A DNA stretch of 64,000 nt from Phymatolithon calcareum (Eukaryota; Rhodophyta; Florideophyceae; Hapalidiales). Below, piece after piece: positions 33,260 to 44,262 of this stretch. The stretch's first letter is position 1. Every line of letters begins with the position of its first letter. Location of the stretch: contig OZ345360.1 in assembly GCA_977006965.1 (NCBI GenBank), positions 434,001 through 498,000 of the forward strand, given 5' to 3'. The translations under genes and the position numbers were made by a program. The notes under the pieces were generated by a model that was not told the origin of the DNA, searched no databases, and saw only the letters and a program-made list of their open reading frames with translations.

Positions 33260-34906
33260 ATGGAGCCTTTTCCCCAGCATTCCCAATTTGCGCCCGCGTC
33301 GAATCCCCAGCACCCTCAATCTACGCCCACATCCACTCCCCATCTTTCCCAACTTATTGTTGGACAACAGAGTCAATTTACGAATGGGTCAAGCTCCGGT
33401 GAGCCCCAAGTTACAGACCCATCGCATCCTCAAAACCCCCAATTCACCACACATCCGAACGCTCAGCCTCATCAGCCTGCTACTAAAACAAGAAATGCTG
33501 GAAGAAAGAAGATCAAGATTGCTCATATCGAAGATGACAGAAGCCGCCAAGTAACATTTCTCAAGAGGAAAAACGGAATTCTCAAGAAAGCCCACGAGCT
33601 TTCCGTACTCTGTGGGTGCGATGTTCATGCTATTGTCTTCAACAACGACAACGGGAAACTTTACGAATATTTCAACCCCTCCGCAACGGAGACGTTGCTG
33701 CGATACGCAACCTATGCCGGTCCCAGCGAGCGTCGCTGCAGCGACGTGACGGATCTCGAGGGGTCCAAAGAGGATGCCGATATTCCAAACGATGAGCCTG
33801 AATTGGCTTCCGCCGCTGCCCACGCAGCAAATATGGCTGTTCTAAGGCATGCTCACCCGGAAAATTACGAGCATCCACCAGCTGGAGTGAAGCGAATCCA
33901 TCCGAATGTGGGAGTTCCTCGAGTTACGATACCACCACCTCCCACTCCTGTTCATGCACCTATGGTTGAAATTTCTTCACGTGCTTCATGTGAGTGGCCA
34001 AATAGTGGAGCCGTACCGGTGAACACACAGACCCCGAGTTCGTCACATAGGAGTTTTCATATGCTTGCGAGCGGAGCAACGCCGAAAAATTTTCTGCAAA
34101 CAGTACGTGTTCCGTCTGCCCAGCCGCTTGCCACTCCTGAGAATATCGAAAAATCCGGAAACGGATATTACAGTTCTACTCCGATACAAACCCCGCAATC
34201 TACAAGACCCTTGCCATTTCATTTTGAACAGCAGCCTGTCACCCCGCACACAGGAAAAATCCAGATAGTGGATCGTCATGGGCCTCCATCAATCGTGCAC
34301 AATGAGCCTTTCAACGAGGTACACAACGACAAGCCGCCAAATCTCGGGAGTCCCTCAGAATGCGTTAAGCACACATTAGAAGTTGCGCTACAGAGGCAGT
34401 CTCTTGGGTCTACATGCACCATGTCGAGCCCCGAGCGTGGGGACCCTGCAATGCCGCCTGTGAACGAGGACCTGAACATGAACAGCGGGGACTCCGACAC
34501 CGATATTGCAAACTTGAACAATCCTCGGGAGATAGCATCAGTTGTACCTCGATCTTCCGATCCTGCATCCTTGACTGCACATCACGCAATTAATTCAGCA
34601 GCAGTCGTGGGTGTGAGACCTTTTCAGGCGTCGTCGACAGCATCTCTTATCCCTTGGAGCGGGAGTAACACTACTCCTGGACGATCGACTCCTCGCACTC
34701 CTGCTGGCGAGCCATGGAATAGTCCATTTTTCCGCCAGCAGATGCAACATTTTCAATCGCCACAACAGGAGCTTCCCCCTCTCGCTCCGTTTCTTGCCGA
34801 GCTGCAGCACCATGCACAGGAGCACACTAGTGGAACCACCCCGTTGTTGAGGGAAGCTGGGCTTGATGCCCTGTCCAGTCCTCCCAGCGGCCCTTATTCC
34901 GTTTAG
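33260..34906 (+). CDS. MEF2-type MADS-box transcription factor
   Basis: A single exon encodes 548 residues. Residues about 81-155 are the MADS domain: GRKKIKIAHIEDDRSRQVTF then LKRKNGILKKAHELSVLC. The DDRxRQVTF...KRKxGxxKKAxELSVLC pattern and the following KLYEYFNPS are closer to MEF2 (type II) than to SRF. A MEF2-like extension (LLRYATYAG) follows. An N-terminal Pro/Gln/Ser-rich tail of 80 residues precedes it, and a 390-residue Pro/Ser/Thr-rich C-terminus follows with no K-box, as expected outside land plants. It should act in the nucleus as a dimer on CArG-like sites. An orphan copy of its C-terminus lies at 28079-28726, and repeat R copy 3 begins soon after the stop. Confidence 0.92.
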   Translation: MEPFPQHSQFAPASNPQHPQSTPTSTPHLSQLIVGQQSQFTNGSSSGEPQVTDPSHPQNPQFTTHPNAQPHQPATKTRNAGRKKIKIAHIEDDRSRQVTFLKRKNGILKKAHELSVLCGCDVHAIVFNNDNGKLYEYFNPSATETLLRYATYAGPSERRCSDVTDLEGSKEDADIPNDEPELASAAAHAANMAVLRHAHPENYEHPPAGVKRIHPNVGVPRVTIPPPPTPVHAPMVEISSRASCEWPNSGAVPVNTQTPSSSHRSFHMLASGATPKNFLQTVRVPSAQPLATPENIEKSGNGYYSSTPIQTPQSTRPLPFHFEQQPVTPHTGKIQIVDRHGPPSIVHNEPFNEVHNDKPPNLGSPSECVKHTLEVALQRQSLGSTCTMSSPERGDPAMPPVNEDLNMNSGDSDTDIANLNNPREIASVVPRSSDPASLTAHHAINSAAVVGVRPFQASSTASLIPWSGSNTTPGRSTPRTPAGEPWNSPFFRQQMQHFQSPQQELPPLAPFLAELQHHAQEHTSGTTPLLREAGLDALSSPPSGPYSV

Positions 34907-35979
34907 TACGCCCGGTCCGATAAACCTTGTATCAAGAGGCACGATACATCGCACAGATGCTGCTGATTATCAAGTCACGGCAGAGATTCAAAAAGGGGCC
35001 GGTTAGACTAGGCAGTCCCATATCAATGCCCGAAGTAACTCTTATGTCCATTAACTCGCTCGCTCAAAAACTGTATTCCCTGGGCTGCATCGAAGAGATT
35101 TTGCTGATTCTTCAGATGGTTGCAGTGATTTGTATAGGGGTCGACTAGAGCAAACACAAGATCTGTACTCAAGCAACATTTCATCCAGAGTATCATTAGA
35201 GATTGCACTAAAGAGTACTTCCTTCTGTGCATTCTACACTATCGTCCTTCCCCTTCGTTCCCTGCTCCGACTGGCCAAATTCCTGCCGGCGTTGAAAAGC
35301 ATCTCATCAAAAATCTGTACTGCATCATTAGCTAGCCATTCCTGATTGTCTTCTATTATTCACGGCTGCGACCCAAGATTTTCGCGATAGTATGCACTTC
35401 GCAAGGTCGAGGTATTAAGAGACCGTACATGTTGCGACATGTAATCTAAATATTTCCGGACTTTCTTCCTGCCAACTGCACGAACTGCGAAAAGGCACTA
35501 TTTCGTAGATAGCAGTCGGGAATGGCGGTATACTATTCACGTGCCATGTGGTATATCGGACACCCTAGCTGAAGGGTGGATGGCAGTCAATACCAAAGAT
35601 ACGGCAATTGAAATCAAATCGTTTGGAAAGTTCCCTGTGGCGCGGTTCCCATCTTGCCGAATCACCCACGTCACCGATATCGGCCTATTGCGGACTCTGG
35701 CCAACATGCAATAAAAACGCTTATGGGACGGATTTGATGGTAGACCTCATGATGGAAGCTTGAGTTGCTGAAGTAGCTAATACGCAAGAACATCGTTTAT
35801 TAACCCTAATAGCTTGGAGTCTTCCCACAGCCTTATCGACACGTAGAGAATTAACGTTGTTCTTCAAATAAAGCGTTCATCTTTTTCGCCATGAGTTCCG
35901 CATGTATGCCTTGAGGCCCTCACATTTCTCGCCATTGCGCAGATTAACTATTCAGATCGAATGTTACAGTCCACAGTCG
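34907..35979. repeat. MADS 3' flank and inverted copy 3 of repeat R
   Basis: From about 35050 to 35560 the minus strand matches repeat R: ATGTTGCTTGAGTACAGATC, GAAGGAAGTACTCTTTAG (no inverted duplicate here), AGCTAATGATGC (empty SINE site) and GTTGGCAGGAAGAAAG. The first 100 bases after the MADS stop resemble sequence near 27960 and 24290. No gene was recognised. Confidence 0.65.
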
Positions 35980-36023
35980 TGCGCTTGAAATGCGCTTGAA
36001 ATGCGCTTGAAATGCGCTTGAAA
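35980..36023 (+). repeat. Four perfect 11-bp tandem repeats
   Basis: TGCGCTTGAAA is repeated four times without change, about 195 bp upstream of the EMC3 start codon. It could bind a factor or simply be a minisatellite. Confidence 0.9.
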
Positions 36024-36217
36024 TTCGGAAAAAAGTCCCAACAAAGGTGAGGTGCAATGTTCGATTGCACTTGTGCAAATCGAACAGGGCTGCATTGCTT
36101 ACAGATCCATACACTGTGTCCCCGGAGCCTTGGTTACATATTTTGCACCTGTGCCTTCTCCACATTTATTGCGGTGTAGATAGCCTGCGCATCACGGCAA
36201 CTCACCCATCTCCAGCG

Positions 36218-36958
36218 ATGAGCGATTCATCACTCCCGGCCGGAGACTTTGCCCTTGACAGCAGGATTCAACTATGGGTTCTTCTTCCAATAAGCATTGC
36301 AACATTAGCAATGGCTCTTTTACGGCGCTCCCTCTCCGCCCTCGGCGTTGAAGATTTGCCGTCGACGTTACTAAAACTTCGCGACTCGCAAACACTAGGA
36401 CGTTCACAAAATCTCCGCATGGCTCCCGGTCTCATATCGCATGCGCAATTCGCTCTCCGAAAGCACTATTTCGGGCACGAACGAACGGGTCTTCTTTCAA
36501 TGCCGCGCGCCACATCCGGCGGCACCGCGTCGGCCCTGATGAGCCCGCAAACGCTGGCGAATCAGGTCACAGGGTTGCTTTCAGGACTCGTTCCGCAAAT
36601 GATCCTCGGCGCATGGGCCAGATATCTGTTTGCCGGGGTTGCTGTCTGTAGATTGCCGTTTCCTCTCTCCGGAAGATTCCGCCAGATGCTGCAGTCGGGC
36701 ATGGAGGCCGCGGGACAGAATGTTGGGGTGCATTATGTGTCAGCGCTGAGTTGGTATTTACTTAATTTGTTCGGAAATGCTGCGGTTGTGTATGTTCTGA
36801 CTTACGGAAGCGTACAGAAGGCCCAACCGAATGTCGCAGCACAGATCGCGCTGAGTATGAACTCAGCAAAAGTGTTCGAAAATGAAAAGAATGCACTGCA
36901 ACAAGTTCAGTACTCGTCGTTATTGGATTCGATCGAACAAAAGCTTCTAGAGAGCTAG
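36218..36958 (+). CDS. EMC3: ER membrane protein complex subunit 3 (EMC3)
   Basis: 246 residues from the ATG at 36218 (MSDSSLPAGDFALDSRIQLW). The start LDSRIQLWVLLPISIATLAM matches the EMC3/TMEM111 family, as do RKHYFG, the long second region with MSPQTLANQ, VPQMILGAWARYLFAG, LPFPLSGRFRQMLQSG and VHYVSALSWYLLNLFG. EMC3 is a YidC/Oxa1-superfamily insertase subunit of the ER membrane complex that inserts tail-anchored and multi-pass membrane proteins. Three membrane segments are seen at about residues 15-35, 128-145 and 180-205. An in-frame extension upstream to 36047 is not conserved in the family and is not preferred. It converges with SF3B1 over a gap of about 230 bp. Confidence 0.93.
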   Translation: MSDSSLPAGDFALDSRIQLWVLLPISIATLAMALLRRSLSALGVEDLPSTLLKLRDSQTLGRSQNLRMAPGLISHAQFALRKHYFGHERTGLLSMPRATSGGTASALMSPQTLANQVTGLLSGLVPQMILGAWARYLFAGVAVCRLPFPLSGRFRQMLQSGMEAAGQNVGVHYVSALSWYLLNLFGNAAVVYVLTYGSVQKAQPNVAAQIALSMNSAKVFENEKNALQQVQYSSLLDSIEQKLLES

Positions 36959-37185
36959 ATCGAATGCGAATTCGAATACGCTCTCTTCCCGTGTTCCCGC
37001 TGGACGTTTTGTTTTTAACGCACGCACTGTTGTCTGGCATCCCTCCTGTCTGCTCGGTGTAGCGCAGTACTTGAATAATCGGGTTTCTCACCGGGAGACT
37101 GGCACATCACAATTAACTGAAGCGATTGCAGACCGTTTATTGCTTTTCATTGACACAGTAAATGACTCCCATGACCTCCAACAAC

Positions 37186-40100
37186 TCAAATTAGAAGGAA
37201 AAGTTCATGTCGTTTGTACGGGTCATCTTCAACATCGTCACCAGAACAATCCAAGTCCACCGTATCTAGTGAAGGGTAAGCTGGTACCAGTGCATCCTGC
37301 GCATAAACATACAACGCATTATAAATCCTCCAATAAACCTCTCTCACCTTCCGAGCCGGATGAAACAGTCCCTGTATCACATACGACAAAATAGCTGAAG
37401 GACCGAGCGACACCATGCAACCTTGAATAGCAAACATAACCGCATTGATGACATGAGGACTAGACTCAAAAATATTCGGCCATACATGGTTCAATAGATG
37501 CGTCAATGCGTCCTCGACACCAAGTCCGCGAACACCGAGCGCCAGATGACCGACTGCAGAACAGGCAGTCTGACGATGCACGAGGTCTCGGTCAATCAGC
37601 GCATCCTCCAATAAGGGCGTCACAGCATATATGTAGTCACCAGCCGCATCGCCAATATATTCGAAGAGAAAAGACAGTGACTTGAGAACACCGTTTTGAA
37701 CGTTGAGTTCTGGAATGCGATACTCGTTCATCAAAGACGGAAGGACTGTGTAAGGTTTGCATTGATCAGCAACAATTGCAATAGCGACTGTGGTACAAAC
37801 TCGTTGCGTACGTTCTTGTACTTTCAGGTTATTGAGAAGCGTGCCAAGTACATTGCTCGGGCCGATGGCTTTAGCAATGAATCCAAAGGTGGACACGGCA
37901 GATTTCCGGATAGCTTTTCGCGGGGCTTTCAACAGCTCAAGCAATTCGAAGCAAATACGCATCCATTCCTTTGCTGACACATATTCTGCACCACGGTCCG
38001 CGATGCGACCTACCAATAAAATGCAATTTTCTTGAACTTTTTCGTGCCTGTTCTTCAGGATTGGTGTTAGGCGAGGCAGCAACTCTCGAATAGGAGGCTT
38101 CATCTTCTCGAGCCCGATGACCTCTACAATAGACTTCATGGCCCTCAGAATTGAGCCGAGCACGTCTGGAAATTCTTCTCCGAGATATTCATAGAGAATT
38201 TCTCCCATATGCCCCATCAAAGATTCCTCATCACACAGCTTCATAACGGGTGCAATACTCGCCGTTAGATCCGCAGCAAACTCTCGAATACGAGCATCCT
38301 TATTGTTCAGACGCCACTTCACAATGCTGATTATCTGCGGCAAATAAGGCTTTGCACGTTTCCCAAGTTTCTCCACGACAACCGACACAGCTTTCAGCAC
38401 GACTGGAGAATCTCCGCTAGCACCGGGTTCCTGAAAGGCAAACAGCAGCCCATCCACAAGACGTTCTTCCAATCGAGAATCAATATCTGAGAGTCCAAGT
38501 TGACTCGCAATCTTTTCGATAGCATCAACCACCATACGTCGAAATGGTTCAGACTCATTCTTAAGGCCATCCACGAGATGACCAATCACCTCAGCACCTC
38601 CAATCTTAATCGCAATCTCCACAGTGGTTTCCACAACAGCTCGAAAGTTGCGCCTGTCAAGCGCCATACGTCGGATCCAAAAGCACTCGAAATAATCCGG
38701 TACAATGTCACTGCGCACATACTCCGCTTCTACGCCCTCGCACGAAACGCACTGTTTCACCACCTTGAGGACGACGGTTTTCATCTCCTCGTCCGGTGAT
38801 CGAAACTCTCGGGTCAGAATGAAATTCACCTCTCTCGCGTAGTAGTTTGCATACTCCGCATCCATCAACGGAATAACGTACCCAATTGCCTTGAGAAAGG
38901 CAGCAAGCGTCTTTCCGCGCAGGTTGTGGATGCCTTGCCATAACGGCTTGATCACAGAATCGAAAGATTCAATACCGTAAGGGGCCGATGCCTCAGCTAA
39001 AGCCGCAACAGCCAAGGCGGTAATGAGTCGGACCTTTCCTTGCTCGTCTGAGAGGCCCGGTTCGACAATTTCAACAAGCGCTCTTAAATGCGGAAGTACA
39101 GCAACACCCATCAGGATTGCGATCTGCTGAATGATTTTCTGTCCCGTGTGACGTGCCTCCCACGATTTCTTGCTACTACAGACCGCTTTCAGGAAAAGAA
39201 GCATGGACGGAATACCGAGTGCGGATGCAACGACCGCAAAGGCGCGAGCTGTCGTATTACGCACAAACTCATCTTGATGGTCAATGTCAGGACGCATGTT
39301 AGATATCATGGTCGGCAAGCCTGCGACTTTCGCGAGATTAGAAATGATTTCTCGGCCTTCCACTCGAGCATAGTAGTCTTCATCAATGAGCGAGGGAGCA
39401 ATGACAACCAAAATTTTGTGCACGTGAGGTCGCACCAAATCATCCAGCTTGTGAAGAACCCTATCGATAACCTTGACATACAAATGTCTCTCCTGATCTT
39501 CCAGTGTTTTGGACATCAACAGGGGCAAAATTTGGTCAAAGAGTGCATCTGCCCCAAAAGTCCGCGCTCTGTCCGTAATCTGTCGCATCGCCACTTTCCT
39601 GATCGCAGGCGTCCCATTCTTAATCTTGAGCAATAATCGCATAATCTGTCTCTTATGCTTCACCTCAACTGGAACATCATCATCCTTGACATTCTTATCC
39701 AGAATATGCGCAAAGTTTGCGTAATCTTCCGGCTTCATATCCAGTCCTTGCAATCCATCTGGCATTTCAACTGGAATACCAAGAGCATCACGCTTCATCC
39801 CACCTTCAACAGGCATTGTATAATGCATCGGCGTTGCAGAAATCGCAGGGTCTATAAGCGCGAGACGCGGAGGTGGTGCGAGCGGAACATACCCTTCAGG
39901 AGGTTTCAGAATCTCGTACCCCTCCGACGGTAGAATTTCATCCAATTCAGCATCTGTCAGAGGTCTGTTTCGACTATCAACCTCTGCACGCCACCTTGCC
40001 GTCATGAGCGCCTCAGGTGTAACAAAGTTTCCAGCCGAACTGACACCCATCATCGGCGTGGCAAACTCCGCCGCGCCACCAACAAGTGGCGTTACCATTG

Positions 40101-41040
40101 GCGTCATACTGCTACCGGGAGCAATCACCGGAGTCTCATCCCAGCGAGATTTCTTCCCGGTAACGCCCGACATGTCTGGCGTCGCATCCCAACGCGACCT
40201 GGGCGCTGATGCGGGCGCAGCGCCGACGGCGGACGGCACAGGATCATCCCATCGTGAGGCACGCCCCGGTGGGCGCGGGGGCAAGGAAGCACCTGTACTA
40301 GCGGAGATGTTTGACGCAGGGATGCTCTCCGGGACTGGTGGCGGCGGCATTGCATCGTTCGCGACATCTTCAGGTGCGACATCCCATCGGCGGCGCTTTC
40401 GGGGGCGTGCAGTTCGTGCGGCTGTTGCCGGTGGAGGTGGCGGCGGCATCTCTTCCGATATCAGCGTAGCGACGCCGGAGATTCCGTCGACGGGCGTGGT
40501 CGACGGCAAATCTGCTACTTTGCGGCTGAGCGCGGCGGCAATTGCTTTCGCACGGGAAGCGGCGTCAGACTCCGGCGTAGATATGGATGTTTCATTCCCT
40601 TCAGATTCCTTGACCGCGCGCGGAGGAGACAGAGTGCGTTTGTGGCGGCGGGCATGGTAAGAACTTTCTCGTTCTGCAATCGTTTTCGGTCGATGTGCGC
40701 GAAATGGGTCATCAGCGTCTGGATTTGCCGCGCGAGAAGCGGCTGCAGCCTCATCTAGAAGCGCCTGCGGTGCACCGACGGATGCGGCGGCAGATGCAGG
40801 CTTTCGAGCCAGAATTGCACGCTCCAATTCATCTGGACCGCCGTCGTCTACGGCGTTAGAAACGTCGATAGACAAATCGTAGCCCGCCGCGTCAGCTTGT
40901 ACGCCGTCGTAGACGTCTGCATCGTACTCCGGACCGGCAGCGCCGAAGGTGGAGCCTTTCTTCCTCTGCGACGAAGCAGCTCGAGCGGACATTCTGTCTG
41001 GTGCACAAAGATGAAAGGAGGCCCGGTGATACTCGCGCAT
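37186..41040 (-). CDS. SF3B1: Splicing factor 3B subunit 1 (SF3B1/SF3b155/Hsh155)
   Basis: An intronless gene encodes 1284 residues (human 1304). The N-terminal 350 residues are disordered and hold four RWD motifs (about 218, 263, 283, 299), the U2AF-ligand motifs that bind UHM proteins, then the p14-binding patch [11 protein letters not shown] near 380. From about 470 to the end is the HEAT-repeat superhelix that clamps the U2 snRNA-branch site duplex in the U2 snRNP. Conserved stretches include [37 protein letters not shown] and IESFDSV. The positions of human R625, H662, K666 and K700 are all retained. A second ATG (40992, [13 protein letters not shown]) could be the true start. Divergent from the cupin gene (650 bp) and convergent with EMC3. 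Confidence 0.96.
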   Translation of the reverse strand: MREYHRASFHLCAPDRMSARAASSQRKKGSTFGAAGPEYDADVYDGVQADAAGYDLSIDVSNAVDDGGPDELERAILARKPASAAASVGAPQALLDEAAAASRAANPDADDPFRAHRPKTIAERESSYHARRHKRTLSPPRAVKESEGNETSISTPESDAASRAKAIAAALSRKVADLPSTTPVDGISGVATLISEEMPPPPPPATAARTARPRKRRRWDVAPEDVANDAMPPPPVPESIPASNISASTGASLPPRPPGRASRWDDPVPSAVGAAPASAPRSRWDATPDMSGVTGKKSRWDETPVIAPGSSMTPMVTPLVGGAAEFATPMMGVSSAGNFVTPEALMTARWRAEVDSRNRPLTDAELDEILPSEGYEILKPPEGYVPLAPPPRLALIDPAISATPMHYTMPVEGGMKRDALGIPVEMPDGLQGLDMKPEDYANFAHILDKNVKDDDVPVEVKHKRQIMRLLLKIKNGTPAIRKVAMRQITDRARTFGADALFDQILPLLMSKTLEDQERHLYVKVIDRVLHKLDDLVRPHVHKILVVIAPSLIDEDYYARVEGREIISNLAKVAGLPTMISNMRPDIDHQDEFVRNTTARAFAVVASALGIPSMLLFLKAVCSSKKSWEARHTGQKIIQQIAILMGVAVLPHLRALVEIVEPGLSDEQGKVRLITALAVAALAEASAPYGIESFDSVIKPLWQGIHNLRGKTLAAFLKAIGYVIPLMDAEYANYYAREVNFILTREFRSPDEEMKTVVLKVVKQCVSCEGVEAEYVRSDIVPDYFECFWIRRMALDRRNFRAVVETTVEIAIKIGGAEVIGHLVDGLKNESEPFRRMVVDAIEKIASQLGLSDIDSRLEERLVDGLLFAFQEPGASGDSPVVLKAVSVVVEKLGKRAKPYLPQIISIVKWRLNNKDARIREFAADLTASIAPVMKLCDEESLMGHMGEILYEYLGEEFPDVLGSILRAMKSIVEVIGLEKMKPPIRELLPRLTPILKNRHEKVQENCILLVGRIADRGAEYVSAKEWMRICFELLELLKAPRKAIRKSAVSTFGFIAKAIGPSNVLGTLLNNLKVQERTQRVCTTVAIAIVADQCKPYTVLPSLMNEYRIPELNVQNGVLKSLSFLFEYIGDAAGDYIYAVTPLLEDALIDRDLVHRQTACSAVGHLALGVRGLGVEDALTHLLNHVWPNIFESSPHVINAVMFAIQGCMVSLGPSAILSYVIQGLFHPARKVREVYWRIYNALYVYAQDALVPAYPSLDTVDLDCSGDDVEDDPYKRHELFLLI

Positions 41041-41688
41041 ACGTGCTGCTCATACAAACAGAGCGAAGAGAAAAAGACTCCTGAAAATAATTAAATTTCA
41101 AGAATGATTCTTAGGCCTGCTCTAGCCAATTGAACGCCATGGGGCTGAAACAAGTTCAAAGGGGGCTTTTTCGCTAAGTGCATGCAGAGGTGCAGGTTGA
41201 ACAAGCGCAAGGATGGCGACTGCCATTGCTAAATTTTCGCTAATGACGGCGAGCACGGGGGTCGGTTTGTACGTCTTGACAGAATGGCGCTCGAAGAACA
41301 GTGAACGCCAATATTTATCTCACGTACGTGTACCGCGATCCATAATTCCCCCGAGTGCACTCGCCGCAAGTGCAGCGCTCTAACGCTCTGTGCAATGGTA
41401 TGGATTTTCCTTGAAACAGGAAAGAGAGCGGATTGAAAAAGAGAAAATGAAGGACGTGGCACGCCGGATGGCATCTCGTGAGCTCTTCCCACCGGAGGAG
41501 GATGATTAGCATCTTCTCAGCGATCGGTTCACTCAAGCGAGAGTCCCGCCGCGCGTACACCACACGTTCTGCCCCGTATGGCGATTGCTGAAGTTTCGAA
41601 TTGTTACGGTCAAATAAAGTGTGTAACTTTTTTTTGAACTCGCAGTGCTTGTGAAACAAACGGTACCGCCTCGGACTGTTACGCCAGG
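41041..41688. other. Divergent intergenic region of SF3B1 and the cupin gene
   Basis: About 650 bp between two divergent start codons. No convincing TATA box, repeat or frame of its own was seen. It should contain both promoters. Confidence 0.5.
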
Positions 41689-42165
41689 ATGGCAGTTTCC
41701 TATCCTTCGCGCGCGCTATTGCTTCTGGTTCTGATTGCGCTTCTATTTCATTGCCTGAGCTCACAAAAAGTGGTACATTTCCACCCGTCGATGCCAGCGG
41801 CGCAACGTATGGTCGAGAAAGTACTCAACGAGTCTGCCGCGACTTCGCGCACTTTGTGGACAGGTCCGCAAGGCGGTGCGAGTGCGTTTCATGCCGGCGT
41901 CGAACGCGTGGAAGTGGGAGCGTTAATTCCGGAGCATGTACACGACGTTGAGGAAATGCTAGTTGTTATTTCTGGGACTGCGCAACTTGTCGAGCATCAG
42001 ACTGTCACGCATGCGTTAGTGCCAATGTCGGTGGTCGTATTGCCAGATGGAAGGCGGCATGAGATACGAAACTCGGGGAATGAGCCGCTGTGGTTGTTCT
42101 GGGCGTTCCCCAACAGTGAATCTCTGTTTGCATTTCAGCAAGAGTATGGAAAGACAGAGTTATAG
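41689..42165 (+). CDS. Secreted small cupin-domain protein
   Basis: 158 residues, single exon. Residues 1-25 (ALLLLVLIALLFHCLSS) are a signal peptide. Residues about 73-150 form one cupin_2 beta-barrel: motif 1 GALIPEHVHDVEEMLVVISG supplies His83, His85 and Glu88 or Glu89, and motif 2 VLPDGRRHEIRN supplies His124, a complete metal-binding set. The family includes dioxygenases, isomerases and non-enzymatic binding proteins, and the sequence does not decide between them. A single domain with a signal peptide suggests an apoplastic or vesicular germin-like role (inference). Convergent with the PET100-like gene, 91 bp apart. Confidence 0.85.
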   Translation: MAVSYPSRALLLLVLIALLFHCLSSQKVVHFHPSMPAAQRMVEKVLNESAATSRTLWTGPQGGASAFHAGVERVEVGALIPEHVHDVEEMLVVISGTAQLVEHQTVTHALVPMSVVVLPDGRRHEIRNSGNEPLWLFWAFPNSESLFAFQQEYGKTEL

Positions 42166-42256
42166 ACGGACACAAATGCAGGTTGAGCAGACCTTTACTG
42201 CAGTGAAGCTTGGACAATACACAATTCACAGACTTAACAGATAAATTTCCCTGCGA

Positions 42257-42610
42257 TTAAGACTGAGATGACGCAGCTGCGGAATCGGCTCTTCTCCGCC
42301 TTCGCTCTTTGGCCGCTGCCTCGACATCAGATAGCGATGACGGAGGGCGTGGTCCTTCTGGTGGATAGACAATGTATTGCCTCTTTTCGAAGCGCACAAT
42401 TATTTACGAGTTGGAGATTATGTTTAGAACGCTGTCAACACAGTAGGCAGAGATAAAGCTCACAGTTCAGAAACTCACATTGGAGATGATCTTTTCCAGA
42501 TACGGGTATGCGCCTGTCCCCAGATATATTGTCGCGCATATCGGTGTCACCACATACACCGTAAACTTGAATGCCTCCAGCCATTGTCGCCCTGCGTGTC
42601 TGCTTGCCAT
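42257..42610 (-). CDS. PET100: PET100-like mitochondrial cytochrome oxidase assembly protein
   Basis: Two exons, 42610-42479 and 42382-42257, flank a 96-nt intron (donor AAT|GTGAG, acceptor AAAG|AGG, phase 0), giving 85 residues. Exon 1 encodes a short basic N-terminus and one membrane segment, FTVYVVTPICATIYLGTGAY. Exon 2 encodes RQYIVYPPEGPRPP followed by a charged helix KERRRRR and a Ser/Ala tail. A membrane segment in a EAFKFTVY-P-GT context, then a PPE motif and a basic helix, is the architecture of PET100, an inner-membrane chaperone for complex IV assembly. The match rests on architecture and short motifs, so another small mitochondrial protein is possible. Confidence 0.65.
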
Positions 42611-44262
42611 TCTGCGCGATCTGTTCCAACAACTTGCAGTGGCGGAGCGCGTGAAACAGGGTCTGTTGAAACAGAGTTACCTTCGCAGACTAAGAATATG
42701 ATATTCTCGTATCATACATATACCTCAGAATCCGATTTTTTTCTTTTTTTGACGCTCATTTACAGTAGAATAAAATCCCGTAATGATCGAATTCGAGTTT
42801 TTGAAAATCGTGACGATAATTCTTGCGCTTTGGTTTTCCAGAGTCGTCCCTTTGACGTATTCGTGAGGATCATGGTCAGACTAGTGCCCGGTGGGAATTT
42901 CTCCTGCGGATTGCCGAAAGAGAATAATCTGTTATAGTAAGCAAGCAAGACCCATCAGGGAAGACGAAAGGTTTTCACTGCGGGAAATATCAGAGCGAAG
43001 CATCATCAAAAGTTGCGGATTTCGCATGCGCATGTGGGCAATAAGATTAGAGAGAGTATCTGCATTTGAAGTTGTGTCGAGCAGGTCCCGTTTTGTATTC
43101 CTGTAGGCCCAAGGAGCTATGCGAGCAACTGTTGCCAGGAAATCAGTACCAAGTGCACTCGGACGTTGGCTCTCTGATTATAAATGTCTTAATCTGAGAG
43201 AGATATACTCCACTGGCAAGCGGGAAAATCCTGCTCTGGTATCACGTCGGACCTCGAGGAGGAAAATGTTTCCATAGCCCTGTGCCACGCTGGTCTCATC
43301 AAAATTACTTCGTGACGCGAGGCAAAAATACTCGGCCACCAAGTTCAGGTTGGTACTTGCTTCAGGATCGCACTCCCGCGACTATTTACTGTCGCACTAA
43401 CACTCAGGTTTCCTTGATTTTTCATGCTGGACTCTGGACCCTTAAGAGCCTAAAACAGGAACATTTTTCTTCATCAAGCGCTCTTGACATCGAGTGCATC
43501 TTTCCCAACTTGCCCGGTCCGTGCAATCAACGCCGGATTTCCACTAGGCGAGAATTGTCCGGAAGACCGGTTTTGTTTAAAGTAAAGATCTGCGTCTTCT
43601 CGATGTAACTCACGGTTGTGGCGGCAGCGTCGTCTAGTATAAATATTTCCTATTCTTCAGCTACCGCAGCTGCCTCGAAGATTTTCAGTCTCTAGATTCT
43701 TGGTGCTCATGCTAGTCATTATTTCGTATTTCCGTCGCCAGCTCCTGTAGATACTATCTATCTTCACAAGGAATATATCCACATTCGTCTCTCTAACCTC
43801 GATTTGAGTCCCCGCTCTGAAGAGTGCAAACAAAATATTCGAATTCGAGAACGGCAGTCTTAAACGTAGCATCTCTATCTCGCAGGTTTACCATTCGTGC
43901 ATTTTTGAGCATATATCCCTTCGGAGTCCTTTCTCTGGGTCAGAGACAACAAATATCCGGACACGATCATTGTCCCTTCGAGATGCGTTTTGCTCCGGAA
44001 TGTTTTGATTCATTTGAAAGCCCTTATGTCTTATTCGGAACGAGCTTCTTTGGAAATACAAGCTCTAGCATTCTTGATCATGTCTTCCTGGAGCTTGAGC
44101 AGAGTCCAATTCTGGAACCAAACTGAATACTCAAGCGATGATGGATGAGTTCGATTGTACGGTAAAAAGTGAGCGAAATAGTACACCCGGGTCAGAAAAA
44201 CATTCTCAGCTCTTCAAATACATCTCTTTAGCTTATCATTTCTCTAGAATCAAACTACAAAA
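42611..44262. other. No confident gene
   Basis: Frames such as 43282-43608 and 43824-44126 lack ATG starts and recognisable domains. An AT-rich TATA-like string (GTATAAATATT) lies near 43638 without a matching gene. No repeat structure was seen. Confidence 0.4.

Noticed and set aside
40004-40660. Long plus-strand frame opposite the SF3B1 N-terminus
   Set aside because: It is a shadow of the GC-rich, low-complexity N-terminal coding region of SF3B1.
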